From: Desulfuromonadaceae bacterium
GTDB taxonomy: Bacteria; Desulfobacterota; Desulfuromonadia; Geobacterales; Pseudopelobacteraceae
Direction: 5' to 3'
Length of the DNA stretch: 64,000 bases
NCBI GenBank assembly: GCA_028683855.1
Contig: JAQUHA010000001.1
Coordinates: 124,001 to 188,000, forward strand
The notes beneath the pieces are model-generated. The model was not told the DNA's origin. It saw only the letters and a list, made by a program, of their open reading frames with translations, and did no database searches. Numbering within the stretch: the first letter of the stretch is position 1; each line of letters begins with the position of its first letter. This document shows positions 42,779 through 52,190 of the stretch, one piece after another. A program made the position numbers and the translations under genes.

Positions 42779-44716
42779 ATGTCAGAAAAAAAAATTGGTG
42801 AACTACTGATTGAGAATAAATTGATCACCTCCGAACAGTTTAACGAAGCGCTGGAGTTGCAGCAGATGAACCCTAAAGAGCCTATTGGGCAGATACTTTG
42901 TCAGATGGGATTTTTAAAGATAAATGATCTGGAATACATTCTGGATCACAACAAAAAGCGTCGGAAGCTGGGCGACATTCTTATCTCGCAAAAACTGATA
43001 GATGAAGAGAGGCTCAACAATGCCCTTAAACTCAGCAAGGTTGACAATATACCTCTTGGGAGGGCATTGATTAGACAGCATCTGATTGAGGAAGAGCAGA
43101 TGTCACGAGCTATAGCTTCACAGTACGACATGAAATATGTAAATCTTGCAGGGGTTCGCTTTGATCAGGAAATGTCCGGTTTCATCAACGCCTCTTTTGC
43201 TCAGAGACACAGAATAGTCCCTATAAGGTGCAGAGATAATGTTCTGACAATTGCCATGGCATATCCGGTAGAGAGAAATGAACTTGATCAGATCGAAAAC
43301 TGGTCAAAAATGAAGATTGATCCGGTTATTGCTAAAGAGAGTGACATTCTGATAGCTCAGCAGAAAATATTTAATTTACGCGGAGAATCAAAACGTGAAG
43401 AGCTTAGTTTCGAGCTTTCCGAAGACCAATTGCGCGATGTCGGTAAATCGAAATATGTAACTGACTTTATTAGCGCAGACGTAGATTTTCTGGTAAAGCG
43501 TATTATCACAACCGGTATCAGAGACGGGGCTAGCGATATTCATCTTGAGTCGACAGAAGATGGTATGCAGATCAGATACCGCATTGACGGAATTCTCCAG
43601 GCCGTCGAATTGGGTGCGGATGAATCACTGATAAGCCCTCACTCACGGCAGATTGTATCCAAAATTAAAATAATGAGTGATATGGATATTGCTGAGCGTA
43701 GACGACCGCAAGACAGCAGTTTCAAAATGAAAGTATCGAAAGGGGGCACTGTCCGCGGGGTAGATTTTCGGGTCTCAACTGTTCCAACGCAGTACGGAGA
43801 GAATGTTGTAATCAGAATTCTTGATAAGCGAAGTGATGCCATTTCTTTGGAATCACTTGGATATGCCCCGGAGGAGGTTTCAGCATTAAATCAGGCATTA
43901 GATAAACCGACTGGTATTTTTCTGGTAACCGGCCCAACCGGTTCCGGGAAATCTTCGACTCTATACGCAATCCTATCCCGGATTAATACTCCAGGAGTTA
44001 AGACTCTTACAATTGAAGACCCGATTGAGTACGCTATTGATGGAATTACACAATCTGAAGTAAACGATGTTATCGGTAATACATTTGCGCGTCTTCTACG
44101 GGCATTTCTACGCCAGGATCCCGATAATATAATGGTTGGTGAAATCCGTGATTTAGAAACTGCAACCATATCAATGCGAGCTGCCCTTACTGGGCATACG
44201 GTTTTATCAACTCTGCACACAAATGATGCTACAAGCGCTGTTACCAGATTGATGGATATAGGGGTGGAGCCAAGTCTTATTACTGCTACATTGCGCTGTG
44301 TACTTGCACAGCGATTGGTACGCAGAATATGTAGTAACTGCTCCATTCAATATACTCCCGCAGAAAAGATTCTGGCTGAATTTGATCTTCCGTTGGGGAG
44401 TGACATCAGATTTATGCAGGGGAAAGGTTGTTCAAAGTGTAATTATACAGGCTTCAATGGTCGTATTCCGATAGTCGAGCTATGGATTCCAACGCGCGAT
44501 GAACTTTTGATGATTAATAAACAGCCGGATAATCAGACATTGAGAAATGTAGTTTTTGCGACATCGCAGAGGCTCACAATGATTGAAAACGGATTTCGTC
44601 AGGTACAGGCAGGTAAAACCACATTGGAGGAGCTGTTGAGGGTTGTCCCGTTTGAACAGATTGAAGCGGGTAGAGAAAAAATCTCCGAAATGTTTAAAAG
44701 GCAATCCGGCAAATGA
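42779..44716 (+). CDS. GspE/PilB-type secretion or pilus assembly ATPase with N-terminal MshEN repeats
   Basis: 645 residues. The N-terminus carries tandem MshEN-type units (IGELLIENKLITSEQFNEAL and KLGDILISQKLIDEERLNNAL, then IPLGRALIRQHLI), the pattern known to bind cyclic-di-GMP in MshE. The ATPase domain is intact: DGASDIHLE, Asp box RRPQDSSF, Walker A GPTGSGKSS (about 385-393), Walker B DNIMVGEIRD, His box STLHTND. A metal-binding Cys motif (CSNC...CSKC) follows. It could power type IV pilus extension or type II secretion; no pilin, pilC or gsp genes adjoin it, so the machine is undecided. AGAGGTGAG lies 8 bases before the ATG. Confidence 0.87.
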   Translation: MSEKKIGELLIENKLITSEQFNEALELQQMNPKEPIGQILCQMGFLKINDLEYILDHNKKRRKLGDILISQKLIDEERLNNALKLSKVDNIPLGRALIRQHLIEEEQMSRAIASQYDMKYVNLAGVRFDQEMSGFINASFAQRHRIVPIRCRDNVLTIAMAYPVERNELDQIENWSKMKIDPVIAKESDILIAQQKIFNLRGESKREELSFELSEDQLRDVGKSKYVTDFISADVDFLVKRIITTGIRDGASDIHLESTEDGMQIRYRIDGILQAVELGADESLISPHSRQIVSKIKIMSDMDIAERRRPQDSSFKMKVSKGGTVRGVDFRVSTVPTQYGENVVIRILDKRSDAISLESLGYAPEEVSALNQALDKPTGIFLVTGPTGSGKSSTLYAILSRINTPGVKTLTIEDPIEYAIDGITQSEVNDVIGNTFARLLRAFLRQDPDNIMVGEIRDLETATISMRAALTGHTVLSTLHTNDATSAVTRLMDIGVEPSLITATLRCVLAQRLVRRICSNCSIQYTPAEKILAEFDLPLGSDIRFMQGKGCSKCNYTGFNGRIPIVELWIPTRDELLMINKQPDNQTLRNVVFATSQRLTMIENGFRQVQAGKTTLEELLRVVPFEQIEAGREKISEMFKRQSGK

Positions 44717-44795
44717 AACAAAATTACAAAACTATTACATTTTTACAAGTAGACTCCTGTTAAGATGCTGAGCAATTAATTTATTGGAGGCTACA

Positions 44796-45869
44796 ATGAC
44801 ACAGCCGCTTACAATTGGTAAACATACGGTTCGATATCCGCTTATTCAGGGTGGTATGGGTGTTAGAGTCTCAGCCGGAAGACTTGCCGGTCATATAGCG
44901 AAAAACGGTGGAATAGGTCTGGTTGCTGCTGCAGGCATTGCACTCAACAGCGGACTTTATGACGGCAAAAATTATTTTCAGGCAGAAGCGGAGGCTTTTA
45001 AGGCTGAGCTGAAAAAAGCATACGAGATTGCGCCTGACGGTGTTGTAGGGGTAAACGTAATGGTTGCCCTCTCAGATTTCGAGACCCTCGTAAAGGCAGC
45101 GATTGAAGGGGGTGCTAAAGTTATAGTTTGCGGTGCGGGACTCCCTATGGGGCTGCCTGAACTGACAGCTGATTATCCTGATGTAGCTCTTGTGCCGATA
45201 GTCTCCTCTCTACGTGCGGCACAGCTGATAGTTCGTAAATGGCAGAAAGCTTATAACAGGCTGCCGGACGCAATTGTTGTTGAGGATCCTGATACCGCTG
45301 GTGGTCATCTGGGAGAAAAGATGGAAAATATCGGCACCGGTGAGTATGACCAGTACGCCACAGTGCGCGCCATAAAAGCGTTTTTCAAGGACGAGTGCGG
45401 TGTCGAAGTTCCGGTTATCGCTGCCGGCGGAGTATGGGATAGAGCCGATCTGGAATATGCAATTGCACAGGGAGCAGATGGAGTTCAAATGGCAAGCCGT
45501 TTTGTCTGTACTGAAGAGTGTGATGCGGAAGATTCCTTCAAGCAGCTCTATATTAAATGTACGAAGGAAGATATAGGTCTTATAATGAGCCCGGCTGGTC
45601 TGCCTGGTAGGGCAATATTGAACAATAAAGAAAAAATCCGGCAATATGATGTAGATAACCAGACACCTTGTCGTATGGGCTGTCTTAAAAAATGCTCCTA
45701 CAAAGAGTCGAGAGAACGATTCTGTATTGTATCTTCTCTTGACAGGGCGCAACGTGGAGATGTAGAAACCGGCCTTGTTTTTTGTGGAACCAACGCATGG
45801 AAGGCTGACAGAATTACAACCGTCAAAGCGATATTTGATGAACTGTTTGCCGATGAATCAACCAATTAA
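44796..45869 (+). CDS. Nitronate monooxygenase / 2-nitropropane dioxygenase-like flavoprotein
   Basis: 357 residues, a TIM-barrel FMN enzyme. Family landmarks are YPLIQGGMGVRVSAGRLAG, GLVAAAGI, VGVNVMVAL, VIVCGAGLP, DPDTAGGHLG (with the active-site His of this family), VPVIAAGGVWDRADLEYA and GADGVQMASRFVCTEEC. The C-terminus has a cysteine cluster, CRMGCLKKCSYKESRERFC, suggesting a metal or Fe-S site not present in the simplest members. It may oxidise nitronates or act as an enoyl-reductase-like flavin oxidoreductase; the sequence does not decide. The ATG at 44796 has GGAGG 7 bases upstream, whereas the TTG at 44784 overlaps that site. Confidence 0.8.
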   Translation: MTQPLTIGKHTVRYPLIQGGMGVRVSAGRLAGHIAKNGGIGLVAAAGIALNSGLYDGKNYFQAEAEAFKAELKKAYEIAPDGVVGVNVMVALSDFETLVKAAIEGGAKVIVCGAGLPMGLPELTADYPDVALVPIVSSLRAAQLIVRKWQKAYNRLPDAIVVEDPDTAGGHLGEKMENIGTGEYDQYATVRAIKAFFKDECGVEVPVIAAGGVWDRADLEYAIAQGADGVQMASRFVCTEECDAEDSFKQLYIKCTKEDIGLIMSPAGLPGRAILNNKEKIRQYDVDNQTPCRMGCLKKCSYKESRERFCIVSSLDRAQRGDVETGLVFCGTNAWKADRITTVKAIFDELFADESTN

Positions 45870-45935
45870 TCAGTACTATAATTTGCGGGCTACAGCCGGG
45901 TCTGTAAATATTCAATGTGTCGATGTATTTTATAC

Positions 45936-45964
45936 TTGACTTGTTTATCCTAAGTATCTATATT
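45936..45964 (+). promoter_or_regulatory. Promoter for rplU-rpmA
   Basis: TTGACT (45936-45941), an ideal 17-base spacer and TATATT (45959-45964). It starts a short leader of about 35 bases before rplU. Confidence 0.75.
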
Positions 45965-46004
45965 CCAAAACTCTTTAAAAATCAGAAGCGGATGGAGATG
46001 GCAT

Positions 46005-46313
46005 ATGTACGCAGTTATTAAAACAGGTGGCAAGCAGTACAAAGTTAGCGAAGGCGAATTTCTCAAAGTTGAAAAGCTTGAGGGAGAAATTGGCGATAGT
46101 GTAGAGTTTGCAGAGATTCTTATGGTTGGTGGTGAAAAGACCGTAGTTGGTGCTCCACTGGTCGCCGGTGCATCTGTTACAGCAAAGATTGCTGTTCAGG
46201 GTAAAGGGAAGAAAGTTCTCGTCTTCAAATCAAAGAGACGTAAAGATTCAAGAAAACTGCGCGGTCATCGTCAGCATCTGACTGTTCTTAAGATCGAAAA
46301 GATTACGGCGTAA
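46005..46313 (+). CDS. rplU: 50S ribosomal protein L21
   Basis: 102 residues, the standard length. MYAVIKTGGKQYKVSEGEFLKVEKL at the start and KRRKDSRKLRGHRQHLTVLKIEKI at the end are diagnostic. It binds 23S rRNA in the large subunit. GGAGA lies 8 bases before the ATG. rpmA follows after 36 bases, the universal rplU-rpmA pairing; obgE, which often comes next, is not here. Confidence 0.98.
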   Translation: MYAVIKTGGKQYKVSEGEFLKVEKLEGEIGDSVEFAEILMVGGEKTVVGAPLVAGASVTAKIAVQGKGKKVLVFKSKRRKDSRKLRGHRQHLTVLKIEKITA

Positions 46314-46349
46314 TCCTAGTATAACTATTTTTTCCCAGGAGATACGGAA

Positions 46350-46604
46350 ATGGCACATAAGAAAGCTGGTGGTAGTTCAAGAAACGGCAGAGACTCTTCA
46401 GGACAGCGTTTGGGCTGTAAAAAATTCGGTGGCGAAGCTGTAAAGGCTGGTAATATAATCTATCGTCAGCGTGGTACGCAGATTCATCCGGGTAACAATG
46501 TAGGTTGCGGTAAAGACTATACTCTTTTCGCCTTGATTGAAGGCGTTGTTGCTTTTGAGCGTCTCGGTAAGGATCGTAAAAAAGTTTCGGTGTATCCGAA
46601 CTGA
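46350..46604 (+). CDS. rpmA: 50S ribosomal protein L27
   Basis: 84 residues. The N-terminus [22 protein letters not shown] starts directly with the functional tail that reaches the peptidyl-transferase centre, so no N-terminal propeptide needs cleavage (unlike Firmicutes). The core has [18 protein letters not shown] and [26 protein letters not shown] site precedes the ATG. It is followed by a terminator at 46632. Confidence 0.98.
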   Translation: MAHKKAGGSSRNGRDSSGQRLGCKKFGGEAVKAGNIIYRQRGTQIHPGNNVGCGKDYTLFALIEGVVAFERLGKDRKKVSVYPN

Positions 46605-46631
46605 TTTTTTTAAAACAGAAGAAGCTATTGT

Positions 46632-46666
46632 AAAAGGCTCTGAAGAATTTCTTCAGAGCCTTTTTT
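46632..46666. terminator. Bidirectional terminator between rpmA and typA
   Basis: AAAAGGCTCTGAAG/CTTCAGAGCCTTTT around an AATTT loop, followed by TT on the plus strand. The A-run on the 5' side gives a T-run on the minus strand, so it can end both rpmA and typA. Confidence 0.92.
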
Positions 46667-46686
46667 ACGGACTGCGGTTTGCGCAT

Positions 46687-46729
46687 ACAACGATGGGTCA
46701 CAGATATTATTTCTGTGACCCATCGTTGT
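46687..46729. repeat. Perfect 18-bp inverted repeat (hairpin) with 7-base loop
   Basis: Bases 46687-46704 are exactly complementary to 46712-46729, with loop TATTATT. It lies in the 142-base convergent gap, between the bidirectional terminator and the typA stop. No T-run follows in either direction, so it is not a standard terminator. Confidence 0.9.
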
Positions 46730-46746
46730 CCTGGTTTAAAAACCTG

Positions 46747-48552
46747 CTAACCCTTGTTTGAACGTTTACGGCGCGTAGGGTCGAGTTCTTTCTTCCGGAG
46801 ACGGACTGAGCCTGGAGTGACTTCGACAAGTTCATCATCTTCTATAAACTCGAGAGCCTGCTCAAGAGTCATTACCTTCGGTGGTGTAAGCTTTATAGCA
46901 TCGTCTGTGCCGGAGGCTCTGACGTTGGTTAGCTTTTTACCCTTGCATGGATTCACTTCCAGATCATTATCCTTGTTGTTCTGCCCAATTATCATACCCC
47001 CGTACACTTCGACGCCGGCACCTATGAACAGAATTCCGCGAGGCTGCAGAGCGTCGAGCGAGTAGGCAGTTGTTTCGCCATGATCCATAGCCAGCAGCGC
47101 GCCGTTTTTGCGACCAGGAATATCTCCCCTGTAAGGTGCATATTCGTGGAAAGTATGAGTCATAACAGCTGTTCCTCTGGTGTCAGTCAAGACTTCTCCA
47201 CGAAGTCCGATCAAGCCACGAGCCGGTATAACGAACTCAAGTCGTACCATTTCACCCATTGGTGCCATTGCAACCATTTCACCCTTGCGTGGTCCCATTT
47301 TTTCTATGATTGCCCCCTGAAACTCTGATGCTACATCTACAACCAGATATTCCATCGGCTCCATTTTTACACCATCTTTAATGCGTACAATGACTTCAGG
47401 TTTTGAAACTGCAAGCTCAAAACCCTCTCGACGCATCGTTTCGATCAAAATTGACAAATGAAGTTCGCCACGTCCTGAAACTTTGAATGTGTCTGCACTG
47501 TCGGTATCCTCTACGCGCAGAGAAACGTTTGTACGAAGCTCTTTTGTAAGGCGCTCGCGGATATTACGGGAGGTTACCCATTTCCCTTCACGTCCGGCGA
47601 AGGGGGAGGTGTTTACTATGAAGTTCATTGAGAGAGTCGGTTCGTCTATGGAAACATAAGGGACTGCGATGGGGGTTTCAGCAGAAGCGAGAGTTTCGCC
47701 GATGCTTACCTCCTCAAAGCCGGCTACTGTCACAATATCGCCTGTTCCCGCCTCTTCGATCTCTATCTGCTTTAACCCCTCGTAGCCGAGCAGTTTTGTA
47801 ATGCGCGAACGAGTTACTGATCCATCCTGTTTTATCATCGCAACAGTTTCTCCGGCTTTTACCTTACCGTTAAAAATACGTCCTGTTGCCATTCGGCCGA
47901 TATAATCGTTGTAATCGATATTGGCGATAAGCATCTGGAACGGGGCGTTCGAATCGCCTTTGGGGGGGCGTACATTTGACTCTATAACCGCAAATAGCGG
48001 TTCCATGTTGTTTGAATCAACCGATATATCCATTTTTGCATATCCCATTTTTGCACTTGTATAAACAACAGGGAAATCAAGCTGGTCATCCGAGGCATTC
48101 AACTCGCAGAATAGGTCTATAACCATGTTGAGTACTTCATCGGGGCGAGAACCGGGGCGGTCAATTTTATTGATTACAACAATCGGCTTAAGTCCAAGAT
48201 CCAGAGACTTTTTAAGTACGAATCGCGTCTGTGGCATAGGTCCATCAAGTGCATCCACCAGCAGAAGAACCGAATCAACCATTTTTAAAACTCGTTCAAC
48301 TTCACCGCCAAAGTCGGCATGGCCGGGGGTGTCGACAATATTTATCTTATAAGGTCCGTGGTGGATCGAGAGACTTTTGGCAAGAATAGTTATGCCGCGC
48401 TCTTTTTCAAGGTCATTGGAGTCCATGACACGTTCGGTAATGGCTTCGTTGGCGCGGTAAACACCGGCGTGTTTGAGCATGGCATCAACCAGGGTTGTTT
48501 TCCCGTGGTCTACATGGGCAATTATGGCAATATTTCTGATTCTTTCCTGCAT
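46747..48552 (-). CDS. typA: Ribosome-associated GTPase TypA/BipA
   Basis: 601 residues. A translational GTPase related to EF-G and LepA that assists large-subunit assembly, especially under cold or other stress. G1 is [10 protein letters not shown]2 is RGITI, G3 is [12 protein letters not shown] and G4 is NKIDRP; these lie in the first 130 residues. Domain II, the beta-barrel, and the EF-G-like domains follow ([26 protein letters not shown]). The C-terminal TypA domain has [19 protein letters not shown] and ends with a basic [14 protein letters not shown] tail. The ATG at 48550-48552 is chosen because GAGGAG lies 7 bases upstream; an in-frame ATG at 48576 is inside the leader hairpin region. 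It is transcribed divergently from pcrA. Confidence 0.97.
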   Translation of the reverse strand: MQERIRNIAIIAHVDHGKTTLVDAMLKHAGVYRANEAITERVMDSNDLEKERGITILAKSLSIHHGPYKINIVDTPGHADFGGEVERVLKMVDSVLLLVDALDGPMPQTRFVLKKSLDLGLKPIVVINKIDRPGSRPDEVLNMVIDLFCELNASDDQLDFPVVYTSAKMGYAKMDISVDSNNMEPLFAVIESNVRPPKGDSNAPFQMLIANIDYNDYIGRMATGRIFNGKVKAGETVAMIKQDGSVTRSRITKLLGYEGLKQIEIEEAGTGDIVTVAGFEEVSIGETLASAETPIAVPYVSIDEPTLSMNFIVNTSPFAGREGKWVTSRNIRERLTKELRTNVSLRVEDTDSADTFKVSGRGELHLSILIETMRREGFELAVSKPEVIVRIKDGVKMEPMEYLVVDVASEFQGAIIEKMGPRKGEMVAMAPMGEMVRLEFVIPARGLIGLRGEVLTDTRGTAVMTHTFHEYAPYRGDIPGRKNGALLAMDHGETTAYSLDALQPRGILFIGAGVEVYGGMIIGQNNKDNDLEVNPCKGKKLTNVRASGTDDAIKLTPPKVMTLEQALEFIEDDELVEVTPGSVRLRKKELDPTRRKRSNKG

Positions 48553-48571
48553 TTTAAAGCTCCTCATATAA

Positions 48572-48605
48572 AGCAAAATAAAACGACGGGCATTACTGCC
48601 CGTCG
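48572..48605 (-). terminator. Terminator-like hairpin in the typA leader (possible attenuator)
   Basis: Read on the minus strand: CGACGGGCA/TGCCCGTCG, a perfect 9-bp GC-rich stem with a 4-base loop, followed by TTTTATTTT. It stands only about 20 bases ahead of the typA ribosome site, and no minus-strand gene lies upstream for it to terminate. Confidence 0.7.
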
Positions 48606-48610
48606 AAGGT

Positions 48611-48640
48611 TTGACAATATGTCAGGTTTTCATTTATATA
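48611..48640 (+). promoter_or_regulatory. Promoter for pcrA
   Basis: TTGACA (48611-48616), an 18-base spacer and TATATA (48635-48640), or TTATAT with 17. It leaves a leader of roughly 105 bases before pcrA. Confidence 0.6.
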
Positions 48641-48750
48641 GCAAGCATTTAAGCAGCAATGTCCGAACATATCTATGTAAAAACAGCGATTTTTCAATAT
48701 CTCCTGACTTTTCCATTGACGCAACCTTTTCCGGAGTCTAAAAACAAACC

Positions 48751-51009
48751 ATGAATTCTCTGAAAAACCTCAATACTCCACAACGTGAAGCGGTGCTTCA
48801 TGGCGAAGGGGCTCTTCTTATTTTGGCCGGAGCCGGATCTGGTAAGACGCGCGTCATAACAAACCGGATAGCCTATCTTATTCGTGAACGGGGTGTGTCA
48901 CCCTGGAATATACTTGCGGTGACATTTACAAACAAGGCGGCGAAGGAGATGGCCGAACGAGTGGGCAGATTGCTGGATGGAGGCGATCTCCCTTTAATAT
49001 CAACCTTTCATGCGGCTTGTGGTCGAATACTCCGGCGCGATATTCATCATCTAGGTTTTCAATCATCTTTTGCGATATACGATGATCGTGATAGCGAAAG
49101 ACTATTGAAAGACGTTATCTCTGAGATGGATCTTGATGAAAAGCGTTTTGCGGTTAAAGCTGTTTCGGGCAGAATTGATGATTTCAAAAATCGTGGTCTT
49201 TTTCCCGATGACATTAAATATATAGCAGAGGGGGATCTCTATAATAAAAAAGTTCTTGAGATTTATGCAAGATATCAAGAACGCCTTAAAAAATGTAATG
49301 CTCTCGATTTTGGAGACCTGATGATTCAGGTTGTAAGGCTTTTAAGAAATTTTCCGGAAGTATGTAGCTACTATTGTGAACGATTTCGGTGGCTGCTGGT
49401 TGATGAATATCAGGATACAAATCCTGTTCAGTACCAATTAATTTGTTTGCTTGCCGGAGAACGAAAAAATCTTTGTGTAGTTGGTGACGACGATCAGTCA
49501 ATTTATTCATGGCGTGGTGCAGATATCCGCAACATTCTAGAATTTGAAAAGGATTTTCCAGGAGTAAAAATAGTAAAGTTGGAACAGAATTATCGATCAA
49601 CAGCAAATATTCTCGCTGCTGCAGGTGAAGTTGTAAAACAGAACTTCGGGCGGAAGGAGAAGGAACTCTGGACAGAAAATCCAAAAGGTGCCCCAATCCG
49701 TTATGAGAGGCTGGAATCGGATCGCGAAGAGGCTCGTTTTGTAAGTCGCGAAATTTTGTACTTAAAAGATAGAGGCGTTCCGATGGAGGAGATTGCGGTC
49801 TTTTATCGTACAAATGCACAGTCCAGGCTTGTTGAAGAAGCGTTGGTCGGGAGTGCGCTGGCTTATCATATAGTCGGTGGCGTACGCTTCTATTCGCGCC
49901 TTGAAATCAAGGACATACTGGCTTATATGCGTGTTCTTGATAATCCTGCAGACGAAGTTTCCCTTAAGAGAATTATTAATGTCCCTGCAAGGGGGATTGG
50001 AAATACGACGGTAGATAAAATTTCTCAGTATGCTTTCCGGCAGGGTATAACTTTTTTCGATGCTTTAAACGGTGCAACCGCAGACGGCTTGTTGGCTGCC
50101 AATACTCGCGGCAGGGTAGCATCTTTTATAAAAATGATGGATGGATTCAGAGCAGAGGCAGCAAATGTTTCTCTGGCTGAATTGACACGATTTGTAATGG
50201 ACGAAAGCGGTTATGTTGACCGGTTAAAGTGTAGCAGCGACAAGGATGATTCTGAACGACTCGAGAATCTTGAACAGCTTCTTGCTGCAATGGAAGAGTT
50301 TAGTGAAAAGAACCCTGATGCCGGTTTGTCAGAGTTTTTGGAACAGGTGGCGCTGGTTTCTGATCTTGAGCGGGGTGAAGCGGGGCAGCCGTCTGTTACG
50401 CTTATGACCCTCCACGCAGCCAAAGGGCTTGAATTCAAAGTTGTATTTATGGTCGGGATGGAAGAGCGCCTCTTTCCACACGTTCGTTCATTGGATGATC
50501 TGGATGGTATGGAGGAGGAGCGCCGACTCTGTTATGTCGGTATGACTAGAGCCAGAGAAAGTCTCTACCTGCTGAATGCACATCGCAGATATCTGTTTGG
50601 TCAGGAACAGTGCAATCCTCCATCAAGATTCTTGAAAGATATTCCACCGGAACTGATTTCTGAAGAGAGTAAAGTGCGGGGGTGGAGTCAAAGTCATCGG
50701 CGCGAAGAGTTTCTCCAACTCTCAAAAAAAGATGGTAATCACATTTTGGACAACGAAACTGGGAGACCACCAATACACAACCTCTCTTCGATTGCGGATG
50801 CTTTCTCAAACGATATTGAGGTAGTGCCTGACCCTCCTGAAAACGAGGATGGCGTCTACATAGGTATGAAAGTGCGACACGCTAAATTTGGAATTGGAAC
50901 GATACGAAAGGTTGAGGGGGAGGATGACTCTCAAAAAGTCGTAGTCTGGTTTAACTCTGTAGGGCCCAAAAAACTGCTGCTTCGGTTTGCAGGATTGGAA
51001 AGAGCCTGA
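48751..51009 (+). CDS. pcrA: ATP-dependent DNA helicase PcrA/UvrD
   Basis: 752 residues of superfamily 1A. Q motif and Walker A: LNTPQREAV and ILAGAGSGKTRVI (about 8-36). Then motif Ia AVTFTNKAAKEMAER, motif II LVDEYQDTNPVQYQL, motif III GDDDQSIYSWRGAD, motif IV LEQNYRST, motif V LMTLHAAKGLEFKVVFM with EERLFPH, and motif VI RRLCYVGMTRAR. The C-terminus ends in a Tudor-like module, VRHAKFGIGTIRKVEG, that in PcrA/UvrD binds RNA polymerase. It acts in nucleotide-excision and mismatch repair and in clearing stalled polymerases. No strong ribosome site is visible ahead of the ATG. Confidence 0.95.
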   Translation: MNSLKNLNTPQREAVLHGEGALLILAGAGSGKTRVITNRIAYLIRERGVSPWNILAVTFTNKAAKEMAERVGRLLDGGDLPLISTFHAACGRILRRDIHHLGFQSSFAIYDDRDSERLLKDVISEMDLDEKRFAVKAVSGRIDDFKNRGLFPDDIKYIAEGDLYNKKVLEIYARYQERLKKCNALDFGDLMIQVVRLLRNFPEVCSYYCERFRWLLVDEYQDTNPVQYQLICLLAGERKNLCVVGDDDQSIYSWRGADIRNILEFEKDFPGVKIVKLEQNYRSTANILAAAGEVVKQNFGRKEKELWTENPKGAPIRYERLESDREEARFVSREILYLKDRGVPMEEIAVFYRTNAQSRLVEEALVGSALAYHIVGGVRFYSRLEIKDILAYMRVLDNPADEVSLKRIINVPARGIGNTTVDKISQYAFRQGITFFDALNGATADGLLAANTRGRVASFIKMMDGFRAEAANVSLAELTRFVMDESGYVDRLKCSSDKDDSERLENLEQLLAAMEEFSEKNPDAGLSEFLEQVALVSDLERGEAGQPSVTLMTLHAAKGLEFKVVFMVGMEERLFPHVRSLDDLDGMEEERRLCYVGMTRARESLYLLNAHRRYLFGQEQCNPPSRFLKDIPPELISEESKVRGWSQSHRREEFLQLSKKDGNHILDNETGRPPIHNLSSIADAFSNDIEVVPDPPENEDGVYIGMKVRHAKFGIGTIRKVEGEDDSQKVVVWFNSVGPKKLLLRFAGLERA

Positions 51010-51073
51010 TTTCCTCACAGAATTTCTGGAGGGTAAAAAACTTTTGCAGTAGTCTTAGAAAATAAGCAATGAA

Positions 51074-51101
51074 AAAGGGAAAGCCTTTCGGATTTCCCTT
51101 T
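51074..51101. terminator. Bidirectional terminator between pcrA and rpsI
   Basis: AAAGGGAAA/TTTCCCTTT gives a 9-bp stem around a GCC..GGA inner pairing. The A-run at the left gives TTTTTC on the minus strand, so it mainly serves rpsI. Confidence 0.8.
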
Positions 51102-51130
51102 GAAGTATGCTCTGTATGAAGAACGAACTC

Positions 51131-51523
51131 TTAACGCTTTGAAAACTGGAATCTTGCGCGAGCCGCTTTTTTACCGTACTTCTTACGTTCCTTGATGCGT
51201 GAGTCGCGTGTGATAAATCCTGCTTTTTTCAGAACACCGCGAAGCTCAGGGTCGTGCAGAAGGAGCGCCTTGGTTATTCCGTGCTTGATAGCGCCTGCCT
51301 GACCGGTATCTCCACCGCCTGAGACAGTTACATAAACATCAAAAATACCAACTTTTTCAACCAGCTCAAACGGCTGACGGACAACCATTTTCGATGTCTC
51401 ACGACCAAAGTACTGATCGAGTGTTTTGTGGTTAACGGTAAATTTACCATCACCCGGCTTAAGCCATACGCGAGCTATTGAGCTCTTTCGTTTGCCTGTT
51501 CCGTAAAATGTGACTGCAGCCAT
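51131..51523 (-). CDS. rpsI: 30S ribosomal protein S9
   Basis: 130 residues. [18 protein letters not shown] at the N-terminus, [21 protein letters not shown] in the middle and the basic C-terminal tail [17 protein letters not shown], whose final lysine-arginine contacts P-site tRNA. An AAGGAG site lies before the ATG. It follows rplM by 20 bases on the minus strand, the universal rplM-rpsI operon. Confidence 0.98.
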   Translation of the reverse strand: MAAVTFYGTGKRKSSIARVWLKPGDGKFTVNHKTLDQYFGRETSKMVVRQPFELVEKVGIFDVYVTVSGGGDTGQAGAIKHGITKALLLHDPELRGVLKKAGFITRDSRIKERKKYGKKAARARFQFSKR

Positions 51524-51543
51524 ATAAGTTTCTCCTTAAAGTA

Positions 51544-51972
51544 TTAAATTGCCAGGCTCTTGGGTTGCTGAGCAGCGTGTGGGTGATTTGGTCCTGCATA
51601 AATCTTAAGCTTGCTGAGCATGGCACTGGCAAGTTTATTCTTTGGGAGCATACCTTTTACGGCTCTTTTAATAAGCTCCTCAGGTTTTTTCGCAAGGAGT
51701 TTCTCTGCAGTAATTTCTTTCAGGCCGCCAACATAGCCGGAGTGGTTGTAATAAACCTTTTTAGCTGATTTAAGCCCTGACAGAGCAATTTTTTCCGCAT
51801 TTATCACAATAACAAAATCACCTGTATCAACACTTGGTGTAAAAAGGGTTTTGTTCTTACCGCGCAAAACATTTGCAATCTGTGTGGAGAGACGACCAAG
51901 GACTAAATCCTGAGCATCAACAATGTACCAGTCACGCTTTACATTTTCTGCTTTTGCAACTTCTGTTTTCAT
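51544..51972 (-). CDS. rplM: 50S ribosomal protein L13
   Basis: 142 residues. Recognisable by [55 protein letters not shown] and the C-terminal [20 protein letters not shown]. An early-assembly large-subunit protein. GGGGAAT lies before the ATG. It is the first gene of the operon with rpsI and has its own promoter at 52038-52066. Confidence 0.98.
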   Translation of the reverse strand: MKTEVAKAENVKRDWYIVDAQDLVLGRLSTQIANVLRGKNKTLFTPSVDTGDFVIVINAEKIALSGLKSAKKVYYNHSGYVGGLKEITAEKLLAKKPEELIKRAVKGMLPKNKLASAMLSKLKIYAGPNHPHAAQQPKSLAI

Positions 51973-52037
51973 ATAATTCCCCGCCCGCAGTACAACCTGT
52001 AGATTTATTACAAGCCATTATTTTTTTGAAGAGGTGT

Positions 52038-52066
52038 AACTTACTGAAAGTGTGTTGTCGTGTCAA
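52038..52066 (-). promoter_or_regulatory. Promoter for rplM-rpsI
   Basis: On the minus strand TTGACA (52061-52066), a 17-base spacer and TAAGTT (52038-52043), giving a leader of about 60 bases. Confidence 0.6.
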
Positions 52067-52119
52067 GCAAAAAATTTCATCATATTGAATAACCTGCTTT
52101 ATTCGTGAGTGCTTTTAGT

Positions 52120-52149
52120 TTGACAAAACGGTGTCTGCAAAATTATTAT
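52120..52149 (+). promoter_or_regulatory. Promoter for leuB
   Basis: TTGACA (52120-52125), an 18-base spacer and TATTAT (52144-52149). The transcript would start about 35 bases before the leuB ATG. Confidence 0.6.
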
Positions 52150-52190
52150 CACAACGATTTATTATATGTGAACTTAGAATGGGGGAATTT

